Below the pieces are notes generated by a model that was not told the origin of the DNA, made no database searches, and saw only the letters and a program-made list of their open reading frames with translations. A stretch of 64,000 nucleotides of DNA, from contig NC_066848.1 of assembly GCF_001640805.2 (NCBI RefSeq), positions 7,579,526-7,643,525 of the forward strand. The letters are read 5' to 3'. This document shows, in pieces, positions 49,331 to 62,517 of this stretch (position 1 is its first letter; every line of letters begins with the position of its first letter). A program made the translations under genes and the position numbers. The stretch comes from Lates calcarifer (lineage: Eukaryota; Chordata; Actinopteri; Centropomidae).

Positions 49331-50700
49331 ACTAGTTGGACCTGCCTGAAAATGAGTTGGAGTAAAATTCCTCCATGCCTTGCGTTGAAAAGGACCACAT
49401 ATTCCCTGTTGACACTCGCGTTCAGCTCATGAATTATTAAGAAAATCCCTTTGAAGGCTGCTGCGTTCACTGTCTTTCTGATACCATTCCATGTTAACAC
49501 CAAAACAAAAGACTACTTTTACTACAATGTCTTCTTAAAAATGTATTCTTATACAATCTTATTTTTGTTTGTGTTTTTTTTATTCAGAGTTACAAAATGT
49601 AAAGTTTAGAAATTGTTGTTATGGTATTTTGTAAGTCTATCTTACTGACTGAACTGGCTGATTGTAATCCCAAGTGCATTAAAGAGTGTAGATATTTACA
49701 CAAATAAAGCTGGAACACTAATGCAGAATTACAGAGGAGCTTATATCTTTAAAATTTGTGATGTGAGTGCAATTTAATCTGTACATTTATATGGGATTTA
49801 TAAGATTTCCTATAAAACATGGGAGTCATGAGACAACTTTTATAATGTAATAAATTGGTAACTAATGTCATTATTACTGGTCATTAAATCCTGTACTAAC
49901 ACTTTGTAGATCTGTTAGAAGAAATTAACAGCAAGTTTTAGTTGTTCTTATTAATGGCTAAAATAATCTATTACTAGATACTCATGGATTTTTCACTTTC
50001 TGATTACCCATCATTCCCACAGTTATGAAATATACTCAGTCATTAATAAGAGTCATAGGTTTGCCAGACTCTGATTATAAGCCATACAGTCTGCATTTGT
50101 AAATGTGACCAAGATCCCCTGCAAACCTCTTCCAGAGGGTTAGTAGTCTAACAGCCAATTGGAGTGGCCATCACATTGTGCATAATGAGTTGCTTAATTC
50201 AAATGACCACAAACCAACACAAAGAACACTGTTTACACTGGACTTGGTTAAACTTACAAACTACAGGGTACACACAATGCACAGGGGGGCAGTAGGTGGG
50301 GGCCTGTAAGGGCCCAGCAGCAAATTTTTGTCTTGGGGTCCTTTCACAGGTTAATCTGTACATACTGGAGGAAAATAACCACTAGCTAGCTTCTTATTAG
50401 CATCTTATATCTGATCTATAGGCATTAGTGAATTATTTAACCACAGATAAAGCCATTAGTTAGACTTTATAAACCTGCTGTAAATGGTGTCCGTTTGGAA
50501 AGTGGTAGCAATTACACTGCCTGCACAGACGGAGGACATTCACAGTGTTTCAACCTTTTTCCGTGAGTGATTCAGGGTTTCAGTATTTCTCCTCCCCTCT
50601 CACGGGCCCCCAGGGGCCTCTGTCCCAGCCAGCCAGGATTCCACTTTAGGAATCATTGGTGCAAAGGATGACAGGTCATACAAATGCCTCCTGGTCATGT
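49055..50700. other. Intergenic region sufu-trim8
   Basis: AT-rich sequence with a 27-base T-tract at 49304-49330. It may include the distal part of an extended sufu 3' UTR. No gene was recognised. Confidence 0.5.
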
Positions 50701-50938
50701 ACAATATCTCTCCGGTAGAGTTTGCTGTGTGGCCGTTTGGTTCGCCTTCCTCCTTTGGGCTCCTCCCTCCTTCTATGTATCAACTCTGTGACGGGTCACG
50801 TTATCGGAGGGGGGCAGTCGGTGTGTGAAAGCACTGAGCTCCCTCCTGAACGAGTCACAGGCTGCCTACACTTACCATTAAATATTAGTCAAAGAGTTGA
50901 CGGGAAAGCGAAAGCAGCCGAGTAACAGCCGGGAATCC

Positions 50939-50945
50939 TATAAAA
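50939..50945 (+). promoter_or_regulatory. TATA box of trim8
   Basis: TATAAAA lies in a CpG-containing region upstream of a strong candidate 5' UTR exon. It would place transcription start near 50970, about 710 bases before the coding start with an intron in between. Confidence 0.45.
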
Positions 50946-50969
50946 TCCCAGCGTTGAGCGGTATGTCCG

Positions 50970-51083
50970 ACACACCGCTGTAATATAAGCAGAGGAGCTG
51001 GATCTCATCGCGGGCTGGATGCGAAGCTCTTAGGCATTGTAGGTGCACCGGAGTCTACCGACGACATGGAAAATAAATAGTTG
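50970..51083 (+). other. Probable non-coding first exon of trim8
   Basis: This would run from the TATA-defined start to a GTAACG donor at 51084. The next exon resumes at 51648 after a T-rich TTTAG acceptor, 33 bases before the ATG. A minimal upstream frame (ATG plus three codons, then TAG) occupies 51066-51080 right before the donor. Confidence 0.45.
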
Positions 51084-51680
51084 GTAACGTTGCTTTTCTT
51101 CTATAAGAACACGTCTAATATGTTTCTGTAGACTACTATAACGCCTTTTTGACAGTAGGCAAGAGTGTCCTCGCCTAAAAATAAAATGTCAGTGTGACAT
51201 TTTATTTGAGGGTCCCATTTTCAGTGTTATTTTGTAGCAAGTTGTCGCTTTCAAACGCCACAGCTCGTATCGTCATGTTGTGAATTTGCCAACGAAAATT
51301 TACAAGCCTGATATTACGTTGTCATTGTACGCAACGTGATTTTTTTCATTATGACAGTGTGTTGTCGAAGTTTGACTGTGGCTGCGCTTCGTTTGACACT
51401 TCGTCGCCGCTCGAATACGTTAAGAGTTAATTTTTTACCTGTTTCTTACAAGTCAGTCGTCGCCTGCTAGAATTTCTCCACCTGTGGGTTGTTTTGGCCC
51501 ACATCCTCCTGTGCCATTTTAGACAGGATGTAAGGAAAGTAGACTTTGGTCGGCTTAATTTTTAGTGCGTGTGTTTCTATATGCTTCAAAATGAGGGTAT
51601 TGTCATTTTTATATTTAGAAAATAATTCTCAGTTTTGTTCCCTTTAGTCACACAAGATCAGTTTGGATCCAGCTGAAGTC

Positions 51681-54600
51681 ATGGATGCAAGTTGGAAAAA
51701 CTGCTTGGAAGAGGAGCTTTTGTGTCCCATTTGCCTGAATGTTTTTGATGAACCCATCCAGCTGCCATGCAAGCACAACTTCTGCAAGGGCTGCATCTCG
51801 GAGGCCTGGGCCAAAGACAACGCTGCGGTCCGCTGTCCTGAGTGCAACCATGACTACAACCAGAAACCCACACTGGAGAAGAACTTTAAGCTTGCCAACA
51901 TAGTCAAGCGGTTTAACGCGTTGAACACTGAGAAAGTCCCTGCTGTGCTACAGTGTGTCCTCTGCAGACGAGGCCCCCCGCTGCCTGTGAGGAAGGTCTG
52001 CCTGCGCTGTAAGGAGCCCTGCTGCCAAACTCATATCCAGACCCACCTACAGCAGCCGTGTGCAGCCCCTGGACACCTGTTAGTTGACGCTGAGGAGCTG
52101 AGCGCTTGGACCTGTCCCAGTCATGAGGAGTACAGGCTACTCCACTGTGAGGAAGAGCAGGTGGCTCTGTGTCCATTCTGCTGCATCTCTCACTGCACTA
52201 ACCAAAGACATACAGTCTGCGATGTGGATACACAGCGCATACAAATGCAGGTAGATAAATGACACCCACACATACTCTCCTACTCACCAATTCACTTTAA
52301 ACTGTCAACTGAAACACAGGTGTCAAAAAGTGTGATTGATGCACTTTCTTCCATGGATTTTTCTTTGAATTTCATGGAAGCAAATATTTTTTTCAGTTCA
52401 CTAGTCAATAAAGGCTTCCTTTCTTTGCCTCCTCCTTTAATCTTATGTGATGTGAATCGACTGGACAGGTGAAAGCCACCCCTCAGGGAAGATGATAGCA
52501 TATACACACACATGCACAGACATGCAGGCTGCTTTTAACCTTGATCATAGCACCCCCTCCACACTGCCACGCCTTCACATTAGCCGCCCTGTGCCCCCGG
52601 GTAAGTGCTGTGATGCAATCTGCATCCACCGGAAATGATGACCCCCCTGTGTAAGCATGGGGGCGGATCCACGTGTAGTTTGTTTAGCTGGTTGGCTAGC
52701 TACCCCTATCAGTTTGTCATGAGGAAATGAACACTGGCAAGGCTTCTGAGGCTGATCAATGAATTGACTTGCTGTTTTTGAGAAGGAAATTTGGTGATTT
52801 GTGAAAATGTTCACAACAAGTTCATAACTTTCCATTTTGAACATTCCCAAGTTGGAAAGTGGTTCTAGTGACATTTCCAAAAAGAAAGAGGAACATAGAT
52901 TCGTCTTGTGTTAACCTAACTGACAAGAAGTGAATAATGATCTGTTTTGGCAGGGTTGACCTCAAGACGCATGGAGGTATGTATCTCGCTCAGGGCCAGC
53001 ATGTCATGGTTGTGTCCACCTCTGTATTTTCAGTTCTATACTTGATTCCAGTTCACTGTACTTTCACAAGTCTAATGTAAGTGGCAAAGTGTAAAAAAAC
53101 AACCACCCACACTGCCTTATACACATTTCTATCTGTGAAGGGGCGGGAGTGAGAATCAGATTAGTTCTAGCATCTGCCGTGTTGCGGTCTTGTTGATACA
53201 TTTGGTGATCGCATTATTCCAGTTGGGAAAGTTACAGACGCATTTCTTTCCAGCATGTAAATCACAAAGTTCTAAATTGGTAGAAGTCTTTGGTGCAAAC
53301 TGTTGCTCTGGTTCAGAGCTATTATTGGGACAAAAGATGTCTGTTCAGCCCTTTCCACAGCTGCTCTTCACACACACACATGCACACACCCACCCGTTTT
53401 TTCTGTTCTTTCACAACTGTATGTTCACAGGGTAAATGGAGTTATCCAGGAGTCAGAGTTCCTGGCTCTTCTCAGATTAACACTCTCCCTGCTTGGGCCT
53501 TCAGACAGAGTGCACTGTAATATTGACAAATGTGGCAATAGCCAAAAAGTTAGACTTCTTCTTGGATGCTGGGTCATTTGTTAAAGTAATTTGAGGCCAG
53601 AGAGGCTTCTCATCTGAGAGTTTGTTCTCCTTGACAGAGCTGTGGTCTATTTTGGTAAAAGGATTTTAAATTCCCCTGGCAGCACTCTGGTTGCTTTCTG
53701 GATAAACAAAGAGGGAAAAACCAATGTAACTATGTTCATATCTTTGGTTATTTTGGCTCATGGAAGGAGACTTTTACAGTAACCCTTTGCAGGTGTGCTG
53801 GTAATTCTGGGACAAGAAAGGAAGAGTAACATAATAGTAATGTGGTCCCTGGGACAGGCGGAGGAGGAGCCCACCCACACAACCTCACCTTGGTTTTCTC
53901 AGGCATCTCAGCAGGAAACCATCGCTCATGGAAGCTCTGCCGTTTGCAGTTTCTTGTATCTGGGCTGGAGTGAGTCAGTTCCACAGAATGCTGAGGGCAG
54001 TCCATTGACATCAGACGTGGGGAATAGTTGTCAGTTGATTGTGAAAGAGGCTCTCTGTTCATTGAGCCTCAGGCTCCTCATTTAAACATGAGCTTCCTGG
54101 CAACCCGCGGGTGTCTGGATGCCTAAATAGGACAGTGGGGAAAGTGATCATTGGCGGGTTTAATCTTGATAAAGGTAGGCTTTCACGCTGCTACAGAGAG
54201 ATCAGCAACCAGACAGTTCCCTCCTGCCCCCTTATGCTATTTCAAGCACACAACAAGTCAAAAAGGGAATTGGAGGAAACATGGCAAAATGAGGAAGACA
54301 CGGTTGTTGAGCAGAAGCATCTAGGCAGAGAAAAGCTGCTGCCATTATGTGAAGCCAACTCACATAAAGCAGCTCATGCAACGTTTACGATAGCAATAAT
54401 CCAGAAAGTGTTCTTTCCTGTGTTTGTAAATTCAACAGTCACACAGAAGGTACAGGTACCACTGAGCTTTTGTGCTCTGAGTTAAGAGAGTGATTATTAA
54501 AGCAAGTATACTGTCTGTAAGTGTTTCACACACAGTACATGAAAAACTGGATGCAACAAGAAACGCAGCCAACTAACCAGGTACCATGTGAGTTTTTCAG

Positions 54601-57600
54601 GGCAGAGTCAGTCGCTATGGGTATTATCAGATTTTTTGATAAGGGCTGTTTAGCTGAAAGTGCCTCTTGTATAAGCAATATGTGGTGTTGAGATGTAGCA
54701 CAGGTGTGGGATGTGACTTGAGATTAAAGACCGCTGCTGATTTTCTACGAGAATGCTGCAAGTCTCGTGAGAAGATATGACAAATTTCCAATATGTGCAT
54801 GTCTCCATGTTACCTACTACTTAACAAAACTCAACAGTGTTACTTGATTGAAAATTAAAGGCTGACGATCATGATAGATTTTGTTTAGGCTCCAGGGAGA
54901 GTATCTGAAACCTTCTCACTTGGATTTCTTACCAGATAACAAGGAATGCTTTCTAAGTGTAGCTGTGAATTACATTCCTCCAAAGTAAAAATTTAACAGT
55001 GTACAGTTACCTTAAAGGCAGATTTGTTGCCCCAGCACTGTTGATCATTTTATGATGTTTTGCCTGCTTCAACAAGCCCCCATCTCTTGTGCTCACACTA
55101 TATAGGTCTCAGTATAACGAACCATAAAGCAAAATACATTCTTGATCTCTTCGGTGGGATCCCCTTTAAGACTGACAGTCAGCACTGCAATGGTGATGCA
55201 GCAATTAAAGCATAATCAAAGGAATGAAAATGAAATGTTTTCCTCTAAGGACTTGAGCTGCATGGATCAATATTTTTATATTAACAGTGGATCATTTGAT
55301 TATATTTAATGTGAGAGGGATCACTTGTAAAGACGAACCCACAGAAAAATATCAGCCGACTCTGTAGTTTGGTTCTATGGAGCTTTTTAACATCTTTCAG
55401 TTAAATGTTTTTGTTGTATGTCCTTGCAGTGACTTAACTGATTTGTTTCACTCATCAGTTACTTTCCTAGCCACTGCAGACAGCTGGTATCAATCCACCA
55501 TACACTATCTGTCCAGCACCAGAGCAGACTGACAAAGTGAAGGACCAGCTAACATTAAAGTTAGCTAACAACAAAGTTGGGGATTAGGCTAACACTGAGT
55601 AGCATTTAGCTGCTAAGAAAAAAACAAACACCAAAACAGAGCTAAAAAGAGAGTGAATGTTGGACTTAAATTTGTTGGGTGGCCAGAAACACGACTCAAA
55701 ACAAATGCTAATGTTGGTTTGTGTCTGCTGAGATGTGTAACTTTATATGGCTATAATATGTTAATGTTGGGTTTGCAGTTTGTCCCACTGTCCTCAAGTG
55801 GCTCAAAAACTCAACTTATGCTGCTTTAACAATTTCAATGTTACTTCTGTTTATTGTGTGCTCTTCCCCTTCTTACTGCATTCTTTTGTCAATAGTCCAA
55901 AGTCCATGTCATAATCCAAGTTATCACAAATTGTGAAAGAAGTGAACTGGAGGAGACAGAAATATTTCTGCTGTTCCCCAGGTGACAAAATTGTTAGCAG
56001 TCCTCTTCACTAAAAAGTACAGTTTTAAAAATTATGCAACAAGCAAAAGTGGGTGTAGTTTTTTGTGTATATGTGTAGTATTAAATGCAAATTATATCAA
56101 TTTGAATCTTTTTTATTGTTCTGTTTCAGAGACTAGATGGACTGTTGGAAGTGTTCACTATGGTATTCTATAGTTGCCAGCCAGTTGTTGTACATAAGAC
56201 TCCATGAGTGTTGTAAGCAGCTGAAGAGGCCTGTTGCTGTGATACCACAATGTAGATACCCTGAAACTCGCTCACTAGAGACCACAGGAATGTCCTCATT
56301 CTCTCTATCTCTCCTCTGTGCTTCAAACTTTCTCTCTGTTGGTTTCACTCTCTTTTTGTATGTCTTTCTCACTTTCTTTCTCTCCATTCTTGGCATGTGC
56401 AAGCAAGAGCCCTCACAGCACTTTGCCTTTCCTCCCGTTCCCTTTCTCCCATGCACACTCATGCGGAGGGAGAGCAGACCCCAGCGTTGTGCACACAGAC
56501 ATGACAATCTGTCACTGACACAGAGGCCAACGCAAACAATGGGACCGATGCATGTGGCAAAAAGACGAGGCAGAGAGGGGTAGTGCGACACCCCCGCTTT
56601 TTGCTCCCTCCTGCTCCCTCTCACATACACATTAGCTTTCACATATAAATACATACACAAGGCTTTGTTGCCATGACAGCAGGTTTTCTCTTATTTGGGC
56701 AGGTTGCCTTTCCCATTCAGAAACAGTTCATTAAAAAACGTACCTGCTCTCCTCTGCTTCTAGTTTGCTGTCAGCCTGTGACTAGTTTGATTTGCATCTC
56801 CTGCTGTAAATGGAGAAGGATTATGTTTACAGGCTCTTTTACTGGCCTTTGGCTCTTTTTGCAGTCTGATTCAGCCCACAGAGGAAGCCGACTGATCCCA
56901 ACAATAGACTTCATTTTAATGTAGCAGGGTCCCTGTTAAACTTCCAGGCAATCAGAGATGGATTTGTGCAATTGTGTTTGCCTTTGCTGGTACTCTCCTA
57001 ATGGATAAATGCATGTGGTTGTCGCTGGCAGCTGCGATTTCCTCTGTCTAATCAGGATTGTGGAGGAGGTTGTCTTAGTGACGCATGAATAGCAGCCAGG
57101 TTTGCTGAGGTCCCAGCAGAGGCCAGAGTTTTTAAGAAAGTTTCATATATATATATATATATATATATTCTATTTTCAGTGTATCTTCTTTGGGTTCATC
57201 TGCCTAATCCATCTCTTGTATGTCATCTCCCCACAGGCCATGCTAATGAGGCAGCAAGACAGACTGGAGGGTCGTGTTCAGAACATCGATGAGCAGCTCA
57301 CCAAGCTGGAGTCAGACAAGACATTGATGAAGGTACAGTACAACACACACATTGCTTTTACTTACAGAGACACAATTCAGAACATTAAGTAAGTAATAGT
57401 TCCTTCTTCTTTGACTTCATGTAAGTTTGTGTTTTAATTTTGTCTACACTGTGCTGTGAAATGACTCTACCTTGTTTCATTTAGGGAAAATGAAGAGAAA
57501 ATGTAATTTATCTCTGGCTTTGAATGGCTAGTGCACTAGAGTGGAAAATGCACTTTACAAATGACTTTCCTTCTAACTGAACTCCTAAAGCCATTGCTGT

Positions 57601-59373
57601 TTTCTATCCCATGTCTTTACTAAGAGTAGTAGCAGTATTCAATTGCAGACTTGTCTTCAACCTGTCCTCTCTCTGCAGGATGCAGTGTCTGAACTGAAGG
57701 AGCGTGTGAGGGCCCAGTATCAGAGGATGCATACGTTGCTAGAAGCGAACCAAGCTGAAACCATGCAGATGCTGGAGAGCACCTGCACCATGTATGTGAG
57801 GAAAAACTCCCAGCAGGTCCTGCAGCTCAACGAGAGGCGTCAGGAGGCGGAAAAACTCCTGAGCTCAGTACAAACGTTCTTCCATAGAGCGGACAGCATT
57901 AACTTCATTAAGGTAAAAATAATAATAATAAAAAAAAGAAATATCCACCTCTTTTTCCATTTCTCCCATATGCAGCCACACAAACACATGCAATACACAC
58001 ACCAACAGAAATTGTTTTATGCCATTTGCATCCACTGAATCAAATGTTGGATTTCAAAGGACACAAAAAGAATTGTCACACAAACCTCATGTGCAACAAA
58101 CGCTGATGCATGTGCACAGACAAATAACAGCAAACCCATTATCTTTGTATTTTTCTGTTCATGTAGTAGCTGTTAATGAGACATTAAAAGGCAGATGGTG
58201 GGTGTGAATGACTTAGATGTCTTATTGTCTTTTTCAGAATACAAAACCATACCAGCTGCTAATAGACAGGTAAGCATTATTATTTCTGTTCTATTTCACT
58301 TAACAGCACATCATTGTATTTTGTATTTATCATATGTTATACAGTGAGAAGGTACCTGAAAGTGCAGGATAACTTTGTGTTCAAAAACATTCCTCTGCTC
58401 TTTTCATTCTAAGAAGCTGTTATTGAGATTAGAACCTCATATACCTGTGTAGTTCTTCATCTGTATTGTGTTTTTTTTTCCAGGTCAAATGCACACCTGA
58501 GTAGTTCCATCCCTCCGCTCAGAGTGGGCCAGCTCAACTCTCATCATTTGCTATCTGAACTCTCAACAAGAGAGAAGAACCTGCGAAAAATGCTGGAAGG
58601 TAAGATAAAAATGTAGTAACTTAAGATGAGGTAAACGTAGATTGTAAAACATTTAACAGTTTCTGGGATATGATATGGCCAGGATTAACATTTATCCCTA
58701 CTTAACATTCACAGAACCGTTCAACGAGGCACCTATTCTTGAGATTGTCCAGTCTCACAGCAGCACTCCTGGCTCCCAAACTGGGACTAGTTCAGGACTA
58801 CAGAAGAGGAAATACAGCATGGCCTTCCTGGGGAGTAACACAGAAAACTCCACCTCCCAGGACCCTCTGCCATTGCTCTACAGCAGCAAAAAACCCTTCC
58901 TGCCTGACCAGAGCCATCGTGCTTCATCCATGTACTCCTCTGAAGGCCTCTCCCAGAATCCTCACGCTAGTCCCAGCCATAGTCGGCTCCTTGACACTTC
59001 AGCCCATCACATGGTGGGTCTAGGGTCCAGCTCTAGCCACCACTCAGGGACCATATTTCCCCCTGCCCACTTCCCTAGCGGAGGTGCCTCGCAACAAGCC
59101 ATGTACGAGGGGAGGAAGGTACTGATGTGCACTCTGAATAACTGCTGCTGCTCCAGGGCTCCCACTGCTCGTGCCCGGCCTCCGTACCCAGCATCGGACT
59201 CTTTCCCCTCCATGACCTCTCAGGAGTTTCCTCCACATGCCCCACTACCTGCAAGTCAGCCGCTGCAGCATTTTCCCATCAGGGGGCTGATGGAAGCCTC
59301 ACAGACGGCCAGGCACCCTGACTTCTACGGGCTGTACGGCCAGTCTTCAACCAAGCATTATGGGACCAAGTGA
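51681..59373 (+). CDS. trim8: E3 ubiquitin ligase TRIM8
   Basis: TRIM8 is a RING-type E3 ligase (GERP) that enhances TNF/IL-1 to NF-kB signalling via TAK1, relieves SOCS1/PIAS3 repression and stabilises p53. Coding exons are 51681-52250, 57237-57332, 57679-57912, 58238-58269, 58484-58599 and 58715-59373; 1707 bases, 568 residues (human 551). The C3HC4 RING has Cys15, Cys18, Cys30, His32, Cys35, Cys38, Cys52 and Cys55. Two B-boxes follow (CVLCRRGPPLPVRKVCLRC; CPSHEEYRLLHCEEEQVALC). Exons 2-3 encode the coiled coil. The long low-complexity C-terminus keeps LQKRKYSMAF, a basic motif of the nuclear-signal type, GRKVLMCTLNNCCCS and the end GQSSTKHYGTK. The start is the ATG giving MDASWKNCLEEELLCPIC; an upstream frame extension lacks ATG. 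The paralogue (a or b) is not decided. Confidence 0.97.
52251..57236 (+). other. Intron 1 of the trim8 coding region
   Basis: A 5 kb intron with a GTAGAT donor and CCACAG acceptor, the longest in the window. It holds a TA run at 57145-57169 and a stretch near 55540-55830 rich in GCTAAC/AGCT words that looks like dispersed fish repeat. No exon or RNA gene was recognised; open frames here are serine/threonine-rich and unsupported. Confidence 0.75.
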
Positions 59374-59946
59374 TAAACCAGAATCAGTTTGTTCCGTTTT
59401 ATTCAGATTCGGCATCAGAATTTCCATATTTGCTTTTTGTTCATATCCGTTTTGGTTCAGAGAGAAATTGTCAACTTTGTGTCCCCAACACGCCTTCATT
59501 ATAATGTTATTTTGACAGTTACTTGACTCTGTCTCAGAAAACCATGCCCAGTTAACTTTGGTAGCCCCTGTTTACTCTCTGAATCACAGTGACAGCAGTA
59601 ATGCTCTAATTTGAAACAGTTTTGTATTTTTATTTATTTTCTGTTTTAATTCGACTGGAAGTGCTAATGTGAATAATGTAGTCTTAAATCCATTCAAGCA
59701 GTGAACTAAAAAAACGACATATCCTTCATCACAGGTCCTGACATGGGGACTCCAGAGACTTCAGTGCCTAAAAAGACTCTTAACGCGCTCTTAATTTACT
59801 TGCAAGTTCCTAGCGCTTGATTATTTCCTGTTTGCGGCTGAAAGCATGCAGGGAGCCTCTCCATGCACTCCAGTCCATGTGGCTTTAAAAACACTGGACT
59901 ACAAATGCTTGTCAGGTTTTTCATGAATTTTTTTTATAAGATTATG

Positions 59947-59981
59947 AATAAACCAAAACCAGTGGAAAAATGTTGAATAAA
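59947..59981 (+). other. Poly(A) signals of trim8
   Basis: Two AATAAA hexamers (59947-59952 and 59976-59981) lie about 575-605 bases after the stop, followed by a TTTTGTTGT downstream element. Confidence 0.65.
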
Positions 59982-60751
59982 CAAGGATATTGAATTACAT
60001 TTTGTTGTATTTTAAGCATTGGTTTACAATGGTTTAATGTAATCTTGTGGGCTTTTAACCATACTTTAAACCAGGCAATGCATTTGTTATTTTAAACATT
60101 ATGTTTGATTATAGTTTGAGGTCTGTTTGTGCTGAGAATTGTGTGATTTGTTTGGGTTAAGGGGTTTTACAGTTTGACTCACTGGGTTACAGTTGAAATG
60201 TCAGAGTTTCCTGTGAAAAAATAGAAAATCCATTATTACAGTGCATCCCACCCTGCAACTCACCCACAATCTATTCATAGGTCAAGGCTTGTAAATGGAA
60301 AAGAAAGACACTGGGTGACCACATGTTTGAGATCTGCTGTATTCAGAGGAATCTCAGAACATGGTGGAGGAGGTTTGGACAATGATTTGTTACAGACCGG
60401 GCAACAGCAGGCCCATTATCTGCCAATTTAGGACAGTTCACTTCCTTGTCAACATCCTGGTCTCTGGCAAAGTCTCTGTCTCATCCCTCTTTGTCTCATT
60501 ATTGGAGCTGGTTGTCAAGTTAGGTCAGAGAACAGGAATAACTGATGAGCTGCACCTCCCTCCCCTCTCTCTTCCTCTCCTGGGGTATCATTTGCCAGGG
60601 CTCGATGCAGAGGAGGAGGAGGAGGAAGAGGAGGAGGAGGAGGGTCAGAGCGGCGGATGATATAAGCACAGAGTTTTAATGAGGGCTGGGACAGTATAGT
60701 CATCTACTTATCTGTCACTCATACGCCTTTCATCGTTCCCCTCCCCCCGCA

Positions 60752-60785
60752 CCCCTCAACGAGATAGAGGGAGCGCGTTGAGGGG
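60752..60785. repeat. Perfect 10-bp inverted repeat (hairpin)
   Basis: CCCCTCAACG (60752-60761) and CGTTGAGGGG (60776-60785) are exact reverse complements around a 14-base loop, in an unusually GC-rich island for this AT-rich flank. Confidence 0.85.
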
Positions 60786-61748
60786 CGGAGTGGAGGGTTG
60801 AGAGGGAGGAAGAATGGTTAGAGGGGTGGGGTGGGGGGGTACAGAGCAAGTGAGGCACATGACTTATTTATGGATTATAAAATGTTCTGCCCTCCTGTTT
60901 TGTTCTCCCTTTTCTCGGGTCCAGTCTGGGTTTTTTTTTCTTTACTTGAATTCACGAGTGTGAATAGTAAAATTTCTGATCTCCTTTCCAAATCTCCCAG
61001 CCCCCTTTAGCAGAAAATACATGAGGCAGAGGAGTAGGAGGAGCTGAGGTTTAGTTACAGTGTGGCATCAATTTGACATTTATTGTGTGTGCGTATGTGT
61101 GTGTAAGCCTATTAGCATTCCCCTTGTGCACCGTTCCTTCTGTGGGTGTGTTATTAATAAAACATACAGTAGATATTCTGAAGGAGGCCATACCATTAAT
61201 TTAATCCACATAAATAATTTCATTTATAGCTGCATATTTCAGCCATGCCATTTGAAAACTTCAAAATTGGGGATTTGAATGTTAAAGAGAACTGAATTGT
61301 GCCTTATTTTAGTTTTAAATAGTATTTGAACTCAGTATTTTCCCCAAGATTTCTTAGTGAACAAGAAATTAATGGCTACAGCAGATCATAGTCTTAATAG
61401 CATTGTCATTTACCAACCTTAGTATTAGCACAAATATTAAGCTTAAAAAAAGGTGTGTATCTTCATGTGTGTTTAGTTTGTTCTGCCTCGTGTGCAGGCA
61501 TGGAGCGGGTCGAATCCTGTTGTGCAAGTGAATGTCTGCTCATGTGTCAGTGCACAATCAGCCAGTTAGTATGTGTTTCCTCATATATGCACAGAGGCAG
61601 GCTCAGTGTGTGTGTGCGCCTGCTCATTGAGGTTACGTATAGGGTGAAGGGTGATGCACTTGACAGCTGTGCTCTGTTGTGGCAGGTGTGTTGGAGCTGT
61701 ATACATATGAGTACAACACGCCCCTGCCTGCAGCAGGACGTGAGCCTG

Positions 61749-61752
<4 letters not shown>

Positions 61753-61821
<69 letters not shown>
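61753..61821. repeat. (TG)n microsatellite
   Basis: About 69 bases of uninterrupted TG dinucleotides downstream of trim8. Confidence 0.95.
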
Positions 61822-61822
<1 letters not shown>

Positions 61823-62457
61823 CAATGCATGGGGAAGTGTCAGCTGTCGTGCAGCTGTTGTTTGTGTGCTTTAGCCAGTGGCTAGAGGTACTATTGAATA
61901 TTTTTTGAGCAGCATTATATTATATATATAATAAATTTATATATTTACATTTGATGACGTTTGATGTTTGCATCCTGAGACGTCAGTGATAGCTCTGCAA
62001 CATTCGCGTCACAGCCACAGATCCACCGCTGCACAAGCTAAAAGAGGATGTTTTGGTGAAAAGAGGATGTTTTGCAGACAACCGTAACATCTTAAAGGAG
62101 AAATCCACCCTGACAGCTTGGATTTTACTGACAGAAAGAGATTTTCCACCAAGATTAATTAATCGAACAGGGTCAATCTAACCAAAAGAGTGGGAGAAAG
62201 TAATTATTAAAAATAATGATAGTCTCCAACTCACACTGCTGATATACAGCAGCTGAAGAGTATTTGTGGGTGGAGTTTCCCTCTATAACTCAGGCCTTTG
62301 ATGAATATTATTGACATTGTCCCAGTACATTTACACAGCTTGCAGCTTGTGTAACTGTCCCGTCAGTTCAGCAGTGGATGTGAGAGGTGGATGACATGGC
62401 AGCACTGAAGTATTATAGTTTGTGGAATAAAGGAGTGGATGTTAGTGTTATTGGTCT

Positions 62458-62460
<3 letters not shown>

Positions 62461-62512
<52 letters not shown>
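62461..62512. repeat. (CA)26 microsatellite
   Basis: An uninterrupted 52-base CA tract. A shorter, interrupted CA tract follows at 62666-62700. Confidence 0.95.

Positions 62513-62517
<5 letters not shown>

Noticed and set aside
51663..51680. Six-residue upstream extension of trim8
   Set aside because: It opens with TTG. The ATG at 51681 has G at -3 and +4 and aligns with the human start.
60361..60660. 99-codon frame ending in a poly-glutamate run
   Set aside because: The glutamates come from a GAG repeat, and no splice partners or family resemblance were found.
61505..61516. GGGTCGAATCC resembling a tRNA B box
   Set aside because: No A box at the right distance, no acceptor-stem pairing and no cloverleaf could be drawn.
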